Position numbers and translations under genes: made by a program | The notes under the pieces: model-generated | Told to the model about the DNA's origin: nothing | Database searches by the model: none | Seen by the model: only the letters and a program-made list of their open reading frames with translations | Shown: one piece after another, positions 49,101 through 58,147 of the stretch | Layout of the letters: the number at the start of each line of letters is the position of its first letter | Numbering within the stretch: the first letter of the stretch is position 1 | NCBI RefSeq assembly: GCF_037038585.1 | Contig: NC_092520.1 | Span: 64,479,501-64,543,500 of the forward strand | Reading direction: 5' to 3' | From: Patagioenas fasciata | Lineage: Eukaryota; Chordata; Aves; Columbiformes; Columbidae | Length of the DNA: 64,000 bases

Positions 49101-52100
49101 GAAGGGACCTTCAAAGGTCATCTAGTCCACCCCTCAGCAATGAGCAGGGGCATCTGCAACTAGATCAGGTTGCTCAGAGCCCCATCCAGCCTGGCCTGGA
49201 ATGTTTCCAGGTATGGGACATCTACGACCTCTCTGGGCAACAATAGTCTTTTTCATTTGTTCTTCAGTAGTTGGAAGGAAATTGAGAAATAAAACAGGGT
49301 GTGTGCATACTGATTGGGTAGTACTTGTATAAAAATCTCTGATGTAATTGAAATACATTTCTATCCACAATGGAATGTGTGTATGGACAAAACATTTTGC
49401 ACTTACTGTAAGTAACTGCTCTTGTGCACTCAGAGAAGTTGACTCTTAGTTCTCTACAGTTCTGGCTCTGCAGTGCTATGGGGCAAGGAAAATTATTGAA
49501 AACTTGTGTTAAAATAAAAGTTACAGCATCAATTTACATGCCTTATACTTTAGAAAGATAAACTCTTGTCCTTCACCAGAAATAAGTGGGTTGGAGAACT
49601 GCCAGCTATTATGGATTTATCAGGAACACCACCACTATTTGGGTTCCTCCTTTTAAGAGCTTTTATGAAAAAGCAATAAGCTTCCAAAGACACACAGTTA
49701 CGTTATACCTGTACAAGTTCCTTGTACCCTGGGAGGAAAACATGGACTTAGCTATGAGTAAGATTCTTCCTCAGTGATTCCAGGGATTCTCCAACTAATG
49801 CTTCTTTTTCTGATGTTTAACATTAGCGGGATTTAGTTTCAAATTTCTGTGCTCTTTATGGTTCTTGTTACCTTGCTTCATTTAATTGCCTAACAGAAAT
49901 TACAAAAAAAAAATGGGAAGAAAACAAAAAGACACTATGCCCCCTTGCAAGAGGGGTGGGGGTGGGGAAAAGAAAAAACACAAACCAACCACCATCATAG
50001 CAATGTGGTATTATATAATTCTGTTGGTTTTAGGCTTTATGTGATTCCTGTCTAAGTGACTGCTAGTTCAGGTGACTTCCAGTGTTCTCACGTGAGGATC
50101 ATGGGATCCAAACAGTTACATTTTCTGTCATAGCTATAGTCTATACAAATACTGAATGTCATGTCGCTCCCACAGTGATAGTTCATTACCACGTCATACA
50201 AAAATGTTAAATAGCTATTAAAGCAAAGTCTATGTTACAGTCACTATGCAATGCAATGGAGTTGTTTTCCTGCAGTGTTCTTATAGCTTTTACTAGAGGT
50301 GTGTTTCAGTTGAGATTCTGGATTGCTCACTGTTGTGGAAAAGACAAAACTTTATAAATGAAAGTGCTCACGTGTCAGTTGTATATAATTTAACTCACTT
50401 TGGAATATTGTTTATGCTAAACCCCTTCAAAGGAAGAATGGTTGGATAATGTAGGAAGTGCTTTAGTGATTAGTGTTGGTAGTTAAGTTAGGGCTTTTTG
50501 GTTATTTGTTTTTGCAAATACAGTCTTGCAATTAAATCTCTTATTAACTCAGAAAATTATCGTAGTAAGATATTTGCCTTAAACACTGACGTATTGTTTT
50601 CTTTCCTCCTAGGACTTCATGTTTTCCCCACATTTGTAATATATGAACTCACAGTCTTACTATTCCTTACATTGTCTGTGGTCATAATGAAGGTATTTTC
50701 TTTTTCTCTTTTTAATTTTTTTAATAGTCAAAATAATCTTTGTATTGCATGCCTTAATGAAAATTCTGTGCAAAAACTGAACATCTGATATAACAGAATA
50801 GTACATATTTGCTGTAAATCTATATTTGGAGTGATCTTATTGACTAGAATACAGTTTTATACAACATTCTTAGGCTACTGAAAAAATATTTAATTTTTAA
50901 AGTAAGTTATGCATGGACAAATGTCTGTTTGTCTAGCTTGAGATTTGCAACAAAGTTATCAAGTGTTTTTATTATAGTAAACAAGATACTAGTTTTTACT
51001 GTGCAGTGTACATTTGTCTCTTGACATTACTGCAGAAGGCACCTTTAGAATTCCACTAGTTTATTTTTATGTCCAGAGTTACTGTATTTGATGCTATGTA
51101 TCTTACAAATATTGTACTATTTCATCTATTGCACTTTTTAATTTTAAAAAAGAAAAAAAAAGTGTAACAACCAAAAAAAAAAACCCCACTATGTTTTCAA
51201 AGTTTGTCTTGGCAGTCCTTGTGCTTTCTCTGATTCTTCCAAAGACCAGCCAGTACATCAAGTGGATTGTCTCAGCAGGACTGGCACAAGTCAGTGAATT
51301 CTCTTTTGTTCTGGGAAGCAGAGCACGCAGAGCAGGGATCATATCTCGGGAGGTGAGCTCTTCTCTAGTTATCAACTTCATTTTTTGCACCTGTATAACT
51401 TACTGGGGTTTTGTATTACAGTGTATTTGAAATACCAATACACTCAAATTTTGTGGCATCCCTCAACTTTTAACAGGTACAATCAACCCATAGATGGAGA
51501 CACCCCCTGACAGGGTTCTTAGTTCCATTTTTCACTTGTTTCATATCACACTTTATTATTTTAAATAGCAAGGTTTACTTGTAAATAGCTTAATTATAAA
51601 TGCTTTGCTTTAACTGCTCTCACAGCTTCTTTATTAACTGAGCAGTGAGTTGTAGATAGCACCCAAGTCACTAAGACTGAGAAGCCTTTGCTTTTAAGAT
51701 CCTGATGTAGCTATAGAAAGAAGTAACTGAGGGTCTCTAGCATGTGTGTCAAACTCATTTTCACTGGGGGCCACACCAGGCTTCAAAGGGCCTAATGCAA
51801 TTTTAGGACTGCATAAATGTAACTACTCTTACATTTATGCAGTCCTAAAATTACATTCAGCCCTTTGAAGGCAACTGTGAGGCGGATGTGCCCCCACAGT
51901 AAAAAAATTAGTTTCACACCCCTGTTCTACAGCATTTGACTATGGAGATGTCAGTAAGAACCAGAGAGCAGATATGGTGAAGTGGAAATTGCCTTAATAT
52001 TTAAACAAGCAAACAAACTTGTAATCTTTACCTGCAAAGCTTGTTAATTTTAAATCCTCTGCAGAAAAAAACAACCAGCTTTTTCAGTAGTCATAGAGAA

Positions 52101-53255
52101 AATCCCCTAGGAAAGAAACCTTAAGCTTAGTTTTATATAGGAGCTGTGGAAATACTTAATTTCACAAAGCAGACTTCATCTTCAAAAAATAGCATATTAT
52201 GGCTATAGAGACAGAACAACTGACCTTGCTTTCTAGTGCTAGCTGCTTTCTCCTCTGTATCTCTGCTCACAAAAATACTCTGCTGTCGCTTTGAGCTTTT
52301 CATTGTGTGAGCAAGTGAGCTGTATAATGCTGGAACCAATTCCAAATAAAGCATATGTGAAAAACTTACACAATGCTGTTCATTTGTATAGGTAAAGGTG
52401 ATTCATTTTTATGTTCACTTCTGCATATAATTAGAAGTTATAAACATTGTATGTTTGTATAGAGTTTCAAGGTATCCATATGTGATCACAGAACCAGTTT
52501 AGGGGCCCACCCACTGCGCTTGGAGGCCTTTAGGCTTTCATTTTTTTTCTGGTGGCAGCTCTCTCTCATGGTTGTCTGCTCCATAAGTTTATATAGCTCT
52601 GAAATTTTCAACAGTCATTCTTCTGTTTGAGACCTCAAAACTATTTCCCGCTGCCATTTTGCACGACTCTTTCAGAATATGTAGTTAATAACTTATTTCA
52701 GGAGGTGTGCAAAATCCCAAATTAAAGGGATTTTTGTTGGCTTTTTTTAGTGTCTAAAACAATAGTGCACTTTGCTATTGTATCATTAAGCTAGAATACT
52801 TTTGCTTTTTTTTAATAAAATGGTATTTGGCCTTTGACCTTTTAGCAGACCTTGATCTTTCAAAACTGACCTCTTAACTATACGTGTAAATAATTGTTTT
52901 CTGTAAGTTCAGAGTGTTGGGTTTGTACTTGCCTTCCAACCAGGTAAACAGACAAGTAGATTATTTGTGCATACACTTGTTTGTAAAAAAAAAATGTTAT
53001 GTTGAAATATGCATAGTTGGCTGGGAAGACAGGTGAAGTGTCCTGAAAATGTTGTACAGAAAAATCTGATCTCCTCAGAATTCTAGGTACTTTTTAGTTT
53101 ACTGTATAAGAAAAGTAATAGCTTTTATTTCCAATTTTCAGGTCTATCTTCTTATTCTGAGTGTGACAACTCTAAGCCTTTTACTTGCCCCTGCCCTGTG
53201 GAGAGCTGCAATTATGAAGTGTGTTCCGAGACCTGAAAGACGCTCAAGTACTTGA
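21665..53255 (+). CDS. TMCO3: TMCO3, transmembrane and coiled-coil domain protein 3 (CPA2-type antiporter)
   Basis: Twelve coding exons join in frame into 678 residues (human protein about 677). Residues 1-22 look like a signal peptide ([17 protein letters not shown]). Residues about 30-240 form a charged, coiled-coil-rich luminal region ([32 protein letters not shown]) with sequons NES and NAS. From about 274 to 665 lies a Na/H-exchanger/Kef-type membrane domain: [20 protein letters not shown] (about 293-312), a TM with [22 protein letters not shown] (about 389-398), and the CPA2 QD pair at Gln425-Asp426 ([13 protein letters not shown]). The C-terminus is RPERRSST. The family role is cation/proton antiport in internal membranes; the exact ion and compartment here are inferred. 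The ATG at 21665 has A at -3 and starts the conserved N-terminus. All introns are GT-AG and phases agree. No breaks are seen. Confidence 0.96.
22112..26656 (+). other. TMCO3 intron 2
   Basis: 4.5 kb, AT-rich. A 124-codon plus-strand frame at 23903-24277 has no recognisable domain and lies between well-placed coding exons; it is taken as chance. T-tracts occur near 25530 and 25735. No clear transposon or RNA gene is seen. Confidence 0.8.
26657..26836 (+). CDS. TMCO3: TMCO3 exon 3
   Basis: 180 bp (60 codons, phase 0/0), acceptor TTCAACAG, donor TCT|GTAAGT. It encodes [20 protein letters not shown] through [13 protein letters not shown], the strongest coiled-coil segment (residues about 150-209). 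Confidence 0.96.
26837..30549 (+). other. TMCO3 intron 3
   Basis: 3.7 kb, with an A17-type run near 29370 and a long T-run just before exon 4 (30520-30544). Nothing else is recognised. Confidence 0.8.
30550..30741 (+). CDS. TMCO3: TMCO3 exon 4
   Basis: 192 bp (64 codons, phase 0/0). The acceptor follows a T-run of about 20 (TTTTAACAG). It encodes [20 protein letters not shown] through [19 protein letters not shown] and ADHHFIK, the acidic linker before the membrane domain (residues 210-273). Confidence 0.95.
30742..32117 (+). other. TMCO3 intron 4
   Basis: 1.4 kb, of which 528 bp is the solo LTR at 31131-31658. A frame spanning 31805-32287 reads through the end of the intron into exon 5 in the wrong frame and is not a gene. 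Confidence 0.85.
31131..31658 (-). mobile_element. Solo LTR A, class II (ERVK-like) endogenous retrovirus
   Basis: 528 bp with termini TG...CA, flanked by a perfect 6-bp target-site duplication CTGGAA (31125-31130 and 31659-31664). It is clearly similar along its whole length to LTR B at 46816-47341. No internal viral sequence adjoins it, so it is a solo LTR left by recombination. Six-bp duplications are typical of class II/ERVK-like and alpha/beta retroviruses. Minus orientation is inferred from a TATAAA on minus (31529-31524) and the TGTGGGAA start on that strand; it is tentative. Confidence 0.85.
32118..32246 (+). CDS. TMCO3: TMCO3 exon 5
   Basis: 129 bp (43 codons). Acceptor TATATTTAG, donor AAG|GTAAGC. 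It encodes [15 protein letters not shown] and [20 protein letters not shown], the opening of the Kef-type membrane domain with its conserved G-x-L-L-G-P-S-G-L signature. Confidence 0.96.
32247..34033 (+). other. TMCO3 intron 5
   Basis: 1.8 kb without recognised repeats or exons. Open frames at 32576-32893 and 33368-33697 show no domain and are considered chance. Confidence 0.75.
34034..34126 (+). CDS. TMCO3: TMCO3 exon 6
   Basis: 93 bp (31 codons) after a C-rich acceptor (CCCGCCCCAAG), donor AAAG|GTATTT. It encodes [19 protein letters not shown] and [12 protein letters not shown], a transmembrane helix typical of CPA2 antiporters. Confidence 0.95.
35018..35204 (+). CDS. TMCO3: TMCO3 exon 7
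   Basis: 187 bp, phase 0 in and 1 out. Acceptor TTTTTTTCCTGAG, donor GAAG|GTAAGT. It encodes [20 protein letters not shown] through [20 protein letters not shown] and DKE. It contains the conserved SSTP before the QD helix. An internal TTTCTTGCAG at 35171-35180 is a cryptic acceptor in the coding sequence. Confidence 0.95.
36131..36248 (+). CDS. TMCO3: TMCO3 exon 8 (QD motif exon)
   Basis: 118 bp, phase 1 in and 2 out. It encodes (G)[19 protein letters not shown], then [19 protein letters not shown]. Gln-Asp in VMQDVQL aligns with the QD pair of Kef-type antiporters that is expected to bind cation and proton. Confidence 0.95.
36818..37013 (+). CDS. TMCO3: TMCO3 exon 9
   Basis: 196 bp, acceptor TTCTCTTGCAG, donor ACG|GTAATA. 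It encodes [20 protein letters not shown] through [20 protein letters not shown] and [16 protein letters not shown]: two hydrophobic helices and a basic loop. Confidence 0.95.
37014..43176 (+). other. TMCO3 intron 9
   Basis: 6.2 kb of AT-rich intron. No CR1, LTR or DNA element could be recognised by eye. A G8 run occurs at 40132-40139 and another at 41721-41728. Several AATAAA hexamers occur but none follows a stop codon of the gene. Confidence 0.75.
43177..43327 (+). CDS. TMCO3: TMCO3 exon 10
   Basis: 151 bp, acceptor TATTCCTTGACAG, donor ATAG|GTAACT, phase 0 in and 1 out. It encodes [20 protein letters not shown] through [20 protein letters not shown], with the conserved ELGCFLAGA helix. 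Confidence 0.95.
45149..45240. repeat. A/C-rich low-complexity tract
   Basis: Almost only A and C over about 90 bp, with CAACAACCAAAC-type units, A10-A11 runs and a terminal C9 run. It may be the decayed tail of an inserted element or simple sequence. Confidence 0.75.
46816..47341 (-). mobile_element. Solo LTR B, class II (ERVK-like) endogenous retrovirus
   Basis: 526 bp, TG...CA termini, with a perfect 6-bp target-site duplication GCATTT (46810-46815 and 47342-47347). It is the same family and same orientation as LTR A, with scattered substitutions and small indels. The TATA-like site of copy A is changed here (TTTAAA). No internal retroviral region is adjacent. Confidence 0.85.
48713..48752 (-). 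mobile_element. CR1 3'-end fragment
   Basis: TCATAGAATAGTTTGTGTTGG followed by AAAGGACCTTGATGGG is the reverse complement of a CR1 3' terminus. Only the last about 40 bp are recognisable; sequence to the right has diverged or is unrelated. Confidence 0.6.
49073..49240 (-). mobile_element. CR1 LINE 3' fragment
   Basis: AATCACAGAATCATAGAATG, then GGTTTGGGTTGGAAGGGACC and CATCTAGTCCACCCC, through GAGCAGGGGCATCTGCAACT to GACCTCTCTGGGCAAC. It is the reverse complement of the same 3'UTR and ORF end seen at about 7125-7283, so probably the same CR1 subfamily. Heavily 5'-truncated. Confidence 0.92.
50613..50692 (+). CDS. TMCO3: TMCO3 exon 11
   Basis: 80 bp, acceptor TTTCTTTCCTCCTAG, donor AAG|GTATTT, phase 1 in and 0 out. 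It encodes (G)[18 protein letters not shown] and TLSVVIMK, one membrane helix. Confidence 0.95.
50693..51202 (+). other. TMCO3 intron 11
   Basis: 510 bp. The last 60 bp before exon 12 are A-rich (runs of A9 and A11), which leaves a poor pyrimidine tract at the acceptor. Confidence 0.85.
51203..51352 (+). CDS. TMCO3: TMCO3 exon 12
   Basis: 150 bp (50 codons, phase 0/0). It encodes [20 protein letters not shown], then [20 protein letters not shown] and [10 protein letters not shown] before donor GTGAGC. The conserved [13 protein letters not shown] block is intact. The acceptor (ATGTTTTCAAAG) has an A-rich run upstream in place of a good pyrimidine tract; the boundary rests on protein similarity and phase. 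Confidence 0.92.
51353..53141 (+). other. TMCO3 intron 12
   Basis: 1.8 kb; includes the fold-back hAT element at 51741-51924. The rest is AT-rich without recognised features. Confidence 0.85.
51741..51924. mobile_element. Non-autonomous hAT (MITE-like) fold-back element
   Basis: 184 bp. The left end CATGTGTGTCAAACTCATTT and right end (minus) CAGGGGTGTGAAACT are inverted terminal repeats of the hAT CAGGGGTGTCAAACTC type. The centre holds a perfect 24-bp inverted repeat (51799-51822 and 51829-51852) with a 6-bp loop. Flanks GTCTCTAG and TTCTACAG look like a degenerate 8-bp target duplication of the hAT kind. Confidence 0.8.
53142..53255 (+). CDS. TMCO3: TMCO3 exon 13 (last coding exon)
   Basis: Acceptor TTTCCAATTTTCAG. 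It encodes [20 protein letters not shown], then [17 protein letters not shown] and a TGA stop at 53253-53255. The final membrane helix and a short basic cytosolic tail match the family's C-terminus. Confidence 0.96.
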   Translation, partial: VYLLILSVTTLSLLLAPALWRAAIMKCVPRPERRSST

Positions 53256-54101
53256 TTAAAACTTGCACATGTACAAGAATACATCTTCTTGCAAGGAACA
53301 TCTTCATTGCTCATTGGATTTCTACGCATTCAGAAAACAAGAGGTTTTGAGTAGTCAGTTCTCTTAACATGCACTTGGTCATAAGCCTTATACTGACCTT
53401 AAAACAGAACAAAACTCAATATTAAAAAGTAATTATGTAATTTGAATTGCACACCTTTTACAAAATTTGTTCTCTCTGACAGATTAGAATCTGACGGAAT
53501 ATTTGTTTCTTATCCAATCGATTATCCAGAGCATAAATTATTTTTTTTAAATATAGCATCATGCAAACTGTGTTGATGATTTTTTTGCCTGAATGTGCCT
53601 TTTAACTTTCATCCTATTTTGTTACTGCTGGTTCATCACCAGATTTTGTTTAAAAAGAAAAAAAAAATATATATATTATGGTGCCTATGGTATCTTCTTT
53701 CACTAAATGACTTGAGTCATTTTCACATTTAGGAGTTTTTTAGTATAAAATTAATCACGAGACACATTTCTAACGGTGAGTAAAAGTGTAGTCTTCTACA
53801 CAAAGAAAAAGGTTTAACTGTTTAGCATCAAACTGTTTTAAGCAGTCAAGTACATATTCCAAATGATGCAGCCAATATTGTATGGTATTTTATTCCAAAT
53901 TACAGCATATAATGTATTTTCCTACAGTGGTAACTTTTATTTGTGTTAGTTTTTATATTTATTTACGTTTGACTAAAAGTTGATGTTAAGAAAGGGCATA
54001 ACTTAAGTTATATTTGAAGACTGACAGTTGTCACCCATTCTTGTTGCTAACTGCTGTTATGCTAATTGTTTACAGGATTTTTTTCTTTGTTTTAAATCAA
54101 A

Positions 54102-54107
54102 AATAAA
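54102..54107 (+). terminator. Proximal polyadenylation signal of TMCO3
   Basis: AATAAA within a T-rich/A-rich context (AAATCAAAAATAAATTTAG). It could give a 3'UTR about 200 bp shorter than the distal site. Confidence 0.4.
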
Positions 54108-54295
54108 TTTAGTAAAACTGGGAAGTCTCATTTCAAGCAGATGTGAAAAACATCAGTACTGTAACTTTGGAGGTTGGATGTTATTTGATACTACATTAGA
54201 TTTCAAAATTAAGTAAATTAATTTGCACAAAACAAGAAATGACAGACTGGACGTGTATTTGGAACTCCACAACTTTGTATGTTGCGTTTACATTG

Positions 54296-54301
54296 AATAA
54301 A
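54296..54301 (+). terminator. Distal polyadenylation signal of TMCO3
   Basis: AATAAA in ACATTGAATAAACTG, followed by a T/G-containing stretch (GTGTTTTGAATGTG) about 40 bp on. This is the most convincing 3' end after the TMCO3 stop codon. Confidence 0.6.
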
Positions 54302-57300
54302 CTGTTAATCTCTTTAAAACATCATGATATTTTAAAAAACAGTGTTTTGAATGTGATCTTAAATGTGTTTTGTTCTTTAAAACGTTTTATGTAGTGGGAC
54401 AAGCATTGTAAAAGCCTATTCCTTAACTGTTACAGAGAAAGCTAACTCGGTCTACTCTGACAAACAATTTAAAAATCATCTTGAGGTTTATCTGCTAAAG
54501 ACAATACTATTAAAAGATATAGTAACACCTTAGGCTGGTATACTGTCATCTGAAATAACTTTGATACCTACAAATTGATTAGAAAAATGCATGTTACGTA
54601 GGTTTAAATTGCCAATTAAAATGAAAGCTGTCCTCCAAGTAGCAAACCAAAGCTTTGGATGGATTTGTGCGCTTTATACCTCTTTCTTCTACCATAGTAG
54701 CCTCACTTTCCTCCTCTGTTTTCTCTGACATCTGCTGGGCTTGTCAAAATGAAGCCTGGACTAGTCTGGAGCATGTACATACTGTTAGGACAGGGTAAGG
54801 TTCACCATATCTGAGTTCTTGCTCACTGGATTTGAGGCTTTCTCTCCAAGCACTGATGCTTCACAAAAGCTGCAGGAATGCATCGCAATTTCACCTCTCC
54901 TTGAATGGTTTCAGTAGTGATCGAGGAACAGTGACAAATACAGAGGAAAAAGGTGCCCTATGAATAATGTAGTTTGATTAGAAAAGGAGTCTGTAACTGA
55001 AATACACCAACAAATCAGTTTTGAATTTATTTTCTATCTTACTCTACCCACTGACCTAGCTTATAGTTTCTACTTGAAAGAGAAGCTTCTCTCTTGCATG
55101 CCTCATTTTGTTTTTGAAAGATGTTTATGTCACATCTGGTTTACCACCTGTAATTTGGGGGGAAAGAAAAAAACGACAGATCATGGTAGAGACCTCTGTC
55201 TGGTTTCCATTACATCTCTTAGTTATTCCTTGAAACTATTATACAAAGTATTACAAGTATTACAGCTGTGATGAGTAAACCTTTTGTCCAAATAAATTGC
55301 TGTGGCTAGCTGTGCTTCTCTGGAAAATTCCAGTGAGGAGAGTAGGAAATACTGATGGTTTGTGTCTCTTAAGAGAAAAAAAAAATAAAAAAAATCTTGA
55401 TTATCTTTTAAAGGAGTTGGGTGGAGAGTCCTTTTGGTACCATGTCCAAAATGCAAAGCAAGTATCTAGCTAGATTACTGGTTGCTTCATTTCTGTCTCT
55501 TCTTTCCCGATTTTGACTCAAGTCACAACTTGGCCAGCCTTTCTGGGAGCTGGGGAAAGAGAAACAGGAGCCTCATCTGCGTATCAATGTTCTATGCCTC
55601 TTTGTTGACATAGACTTGGATTGCCTGAGTATTAGATGTAAGTTCAAATTACTAATCTTATTGGACATATGATAAGCTTGTTTACAATCAGATGTTTAAG
55701 TTTTTCTCACAGAAATCTGGAGGTATATTGAGATATTATAAATGTCTTCTGAAATGCAAATAATGGCTCTGTGCATAATTCTATGTCAAAATGTTTCTGA
55801 TTATACAATCTTAAGATAGAAACAACAGACCTTATTCCTGAATGATCAGTCATCTTCGTATGGAAAATGGGGACAGTATTTCACAATTGGCCTCCTTAGA
55901 TACAATTGCAGCTTTTCAGGAACCTTGTACTCTGGAACATTCTCCTTCTCTGTCAAGCAGAGATCTGGAAACCCTGAAATGATTTGTTGAAGGTTTGTGG
56001 AAGAACAGGGGATCTTTTCTGGAAAATTTTGTTTTAGCTTGTTGGATAGTGGTTCTATCTCATTCACTTATCTAATGATCAGCATCACTTGAATACAGAA
56101 AAGCTGATACAGGGCAGAAACCTGGTAAGTGATGAGAGGATATTTCTGTGGTGAAACTGAACTTCTGGGAGTGGAAAGAAAGGGTCTGCTCTGTGTTTGA
56201 GTAGCAACTCATTCAGTGTACCTGGTTTGTTTTGGGTTTTTTTAGGGTTGGTTTGTTAGGGAGGTGGGTGTAACTGGTTGCTTGTTTTGTATGGCGCTTT
56301 TTCTGAAAATCTGAATTCTTGCATGTTACCCCTTAATTACTACCTTTTGATCATTGTTCACTCTTTAGGGTGAAGGAACCAAAACAGTTTAAAAGCTTTT
56401 AGTGTGGGCTGTGCTTATCCTTTGTGAGTCACTTCCTTGTTCCCAGGGTCAGACTGGTATATACGGACCCACAACCACCCTACTTAGGGCTCATCCCACA
56501 TAAAGCAGGCGCTTCAGTTCCTCAGCAGGAAGGTGTCTGGTGGGAGCTGGGAGGTAGGCTCTTGCAGTTGTGACTGACACAGATCTAGGATGGCTCAAGG
56601 AATACTGTCATCATCTAGTCCATGGGGCTACATAGCTTTTTAAAAACTGTAAGAATTCATATTTCCTATAATCCTCAAAGACTAGGAGAAAGCAGCCTCA
56701 CATACCTCATATGTTACTTGTTTTACGGTTGCTTTGTTGCCAGAGAGGCGTGTGGGGGTGCCCAGCATGACAGAACAGTGCTGCACGATGATGCTTGATG
56801 GAGGGTGTGAGAAACCCTGCATGGTCTTGCTGCCTGCTGGAGTAAACCCAGGAACAATCTAACCACAAAAGCACTCCTGGGGTTTGTCTGGGGAAGGAAT
56901 CTGTAGTTCCGCTCCATAAGCAATCCTGGCAGTGCTCCAGCACATGGGCAACGCCAAAGGTGGAGGAAACCAGATCCCTGCGTGACAGGAGGCAAGCCAC
57001 CCTAACATCTTTGTGGGAAATACCAAAAGCTTATAAGGAGCAGCAAGTACCAGACATCCCTTATTAAGATGACCTGACAGCAAGGGAGCTAACAAAACTA
57101 GTGAAGCAAGAAGGAAGATGTCCTGAGGGCTGGGAGATGTGTGGCCCACCCCACCCTAAAGGAGACAAAAGGCAGAAGAGAAAGACATGCCTCTACCAGC
57201 TTCACCACCAGCCCAGGAGGCGTGCTGCTTGGGTTCTCCCACTGCCTCTGTTGAGTAATTACCAGTGCAGGGTGGGAAAAACAGACGGGCAGTGAGGACA

Positions 57301-57420
57301 GTGAGTCACTGAGGAAGACTAAGATCTACTGATTGCTAGAGACAAAGAACAAACTGGACAATGGTGTGACCAGAGTGGCTCAGGGTCAGCTGATCCTGTC
57401 TTGGGGGACAAAATCTAGAT

Positions 57421-57600
57421 CAGGGAATGGCAACACTTTCAAGGTTATGGTGCCAAGCTGTATTTTTTATTTCCTAAAATAGAGCGGAAATTTGAGAATT
57501 GGGAGATGCTACCTCCCAACGAGGCCAGATACTGACAAGCTTGTCAGCTGGTATCACTAGGTCTGTATGTCAGCCAGGGAGTCACAGGTCCGTCTCTTAA
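57421..57600. mobile_element. Charlie-like hAT remnant
   Basis: CAGGGAATGGCAACACTTTC followed by AAGGTTATGGTGCCAAGCTG resembles the CAGGGGTCGGCAACCTTTC-type terminus of Charlie hAT elements. It is preceded by ATCTAGAT, which fits the hAT target preference nTCTAGAn. The right end was not found. Confidence 0.45.
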
Positions 57601-57697
57601 GATGGCATGGCTTCCAGTTCTGAAGCAAGGAGGTCATACTGTGTCATGTGCATGTCCTCTGGCATCTGTGATAGGTTTCTGTCTACAGACTAGATGA

Positions 57698-58147
57698 CTG
57701 GATGGAATTCAGAGAAGGGCAATGAAGCTGGTGAGGGGTCTGGAGCACAAGTCTGATGAGGAGCGGCTGAGGGAACTGGGGCTGTTCAGCCTGGAGAAAA
57801 GGAGGCTGAGGGGAGACCTTATTGCTCTCTGCAACCACCTGAAAGGAGGTTGTAGCATGGAGGGGGTTGGTCTCTTCTCCCAAGTAACAAGTGATAGGAT
57901 GAGAAGAAATGATCTCAAGTCATGCCAGGGGAGGTTTAGACTGGATATTAGGAAAAAATTCTTCACGGAAGGGGTTGCTGGGCATTGGAACAGGCTGCCC
58001 AGGGAAGCAGTTGAGTCACCATCCCTGGAGGTGATTGAAAGACCCTCAGCTGAGGTTCTTAGGGACATGGTTTAGAGGTGGACCTGGCAGTGTTGGACTC
58101 AAAGATCTTAGAGGTCTTTTCCAACCAATATGACTGTGTGATTCTTT
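57698..58147 (+). mobile_element. CR1 LINE, 5'-truncated
   Basis: Encodes the C-terminal part of the CR1 reverse-transcriptase [79 protein letters not shown] and [10 protein letters not shown], open from 57722 to 58075. The 3'UTR ends CAATATGACTGTGTGATTCT. The sequence differs from the 6.3-7.3 kb copy, suggesting a different subfamily. Confidence 0.92.

Larger units (their letters stand above)
43328..50612 (+). other. TMCO3 intron 10
   Basis: 7.3 kb, the largest TMCO3 intron. It contains an A/C-rich simple stretch (45149-45240), solo LTR B (46816-47341) and CR1 3'-end fragments on minus (48713-48752 and 49073-49240). The 47395-48620 part is moderately complex but unrecognised. Confidence 0.8.
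53256..54325 (+). other. TMCO3: TMCO3 3'UTR
   Basis: About 1.07 kb of AT-rich sequence after the stop codon, up to a little past the distal AATAAA at 54296. ATTTA-like and TTTTATTT stretches are present. The end point is inferred from the polyadenylation signal. Confidence 0.65.
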
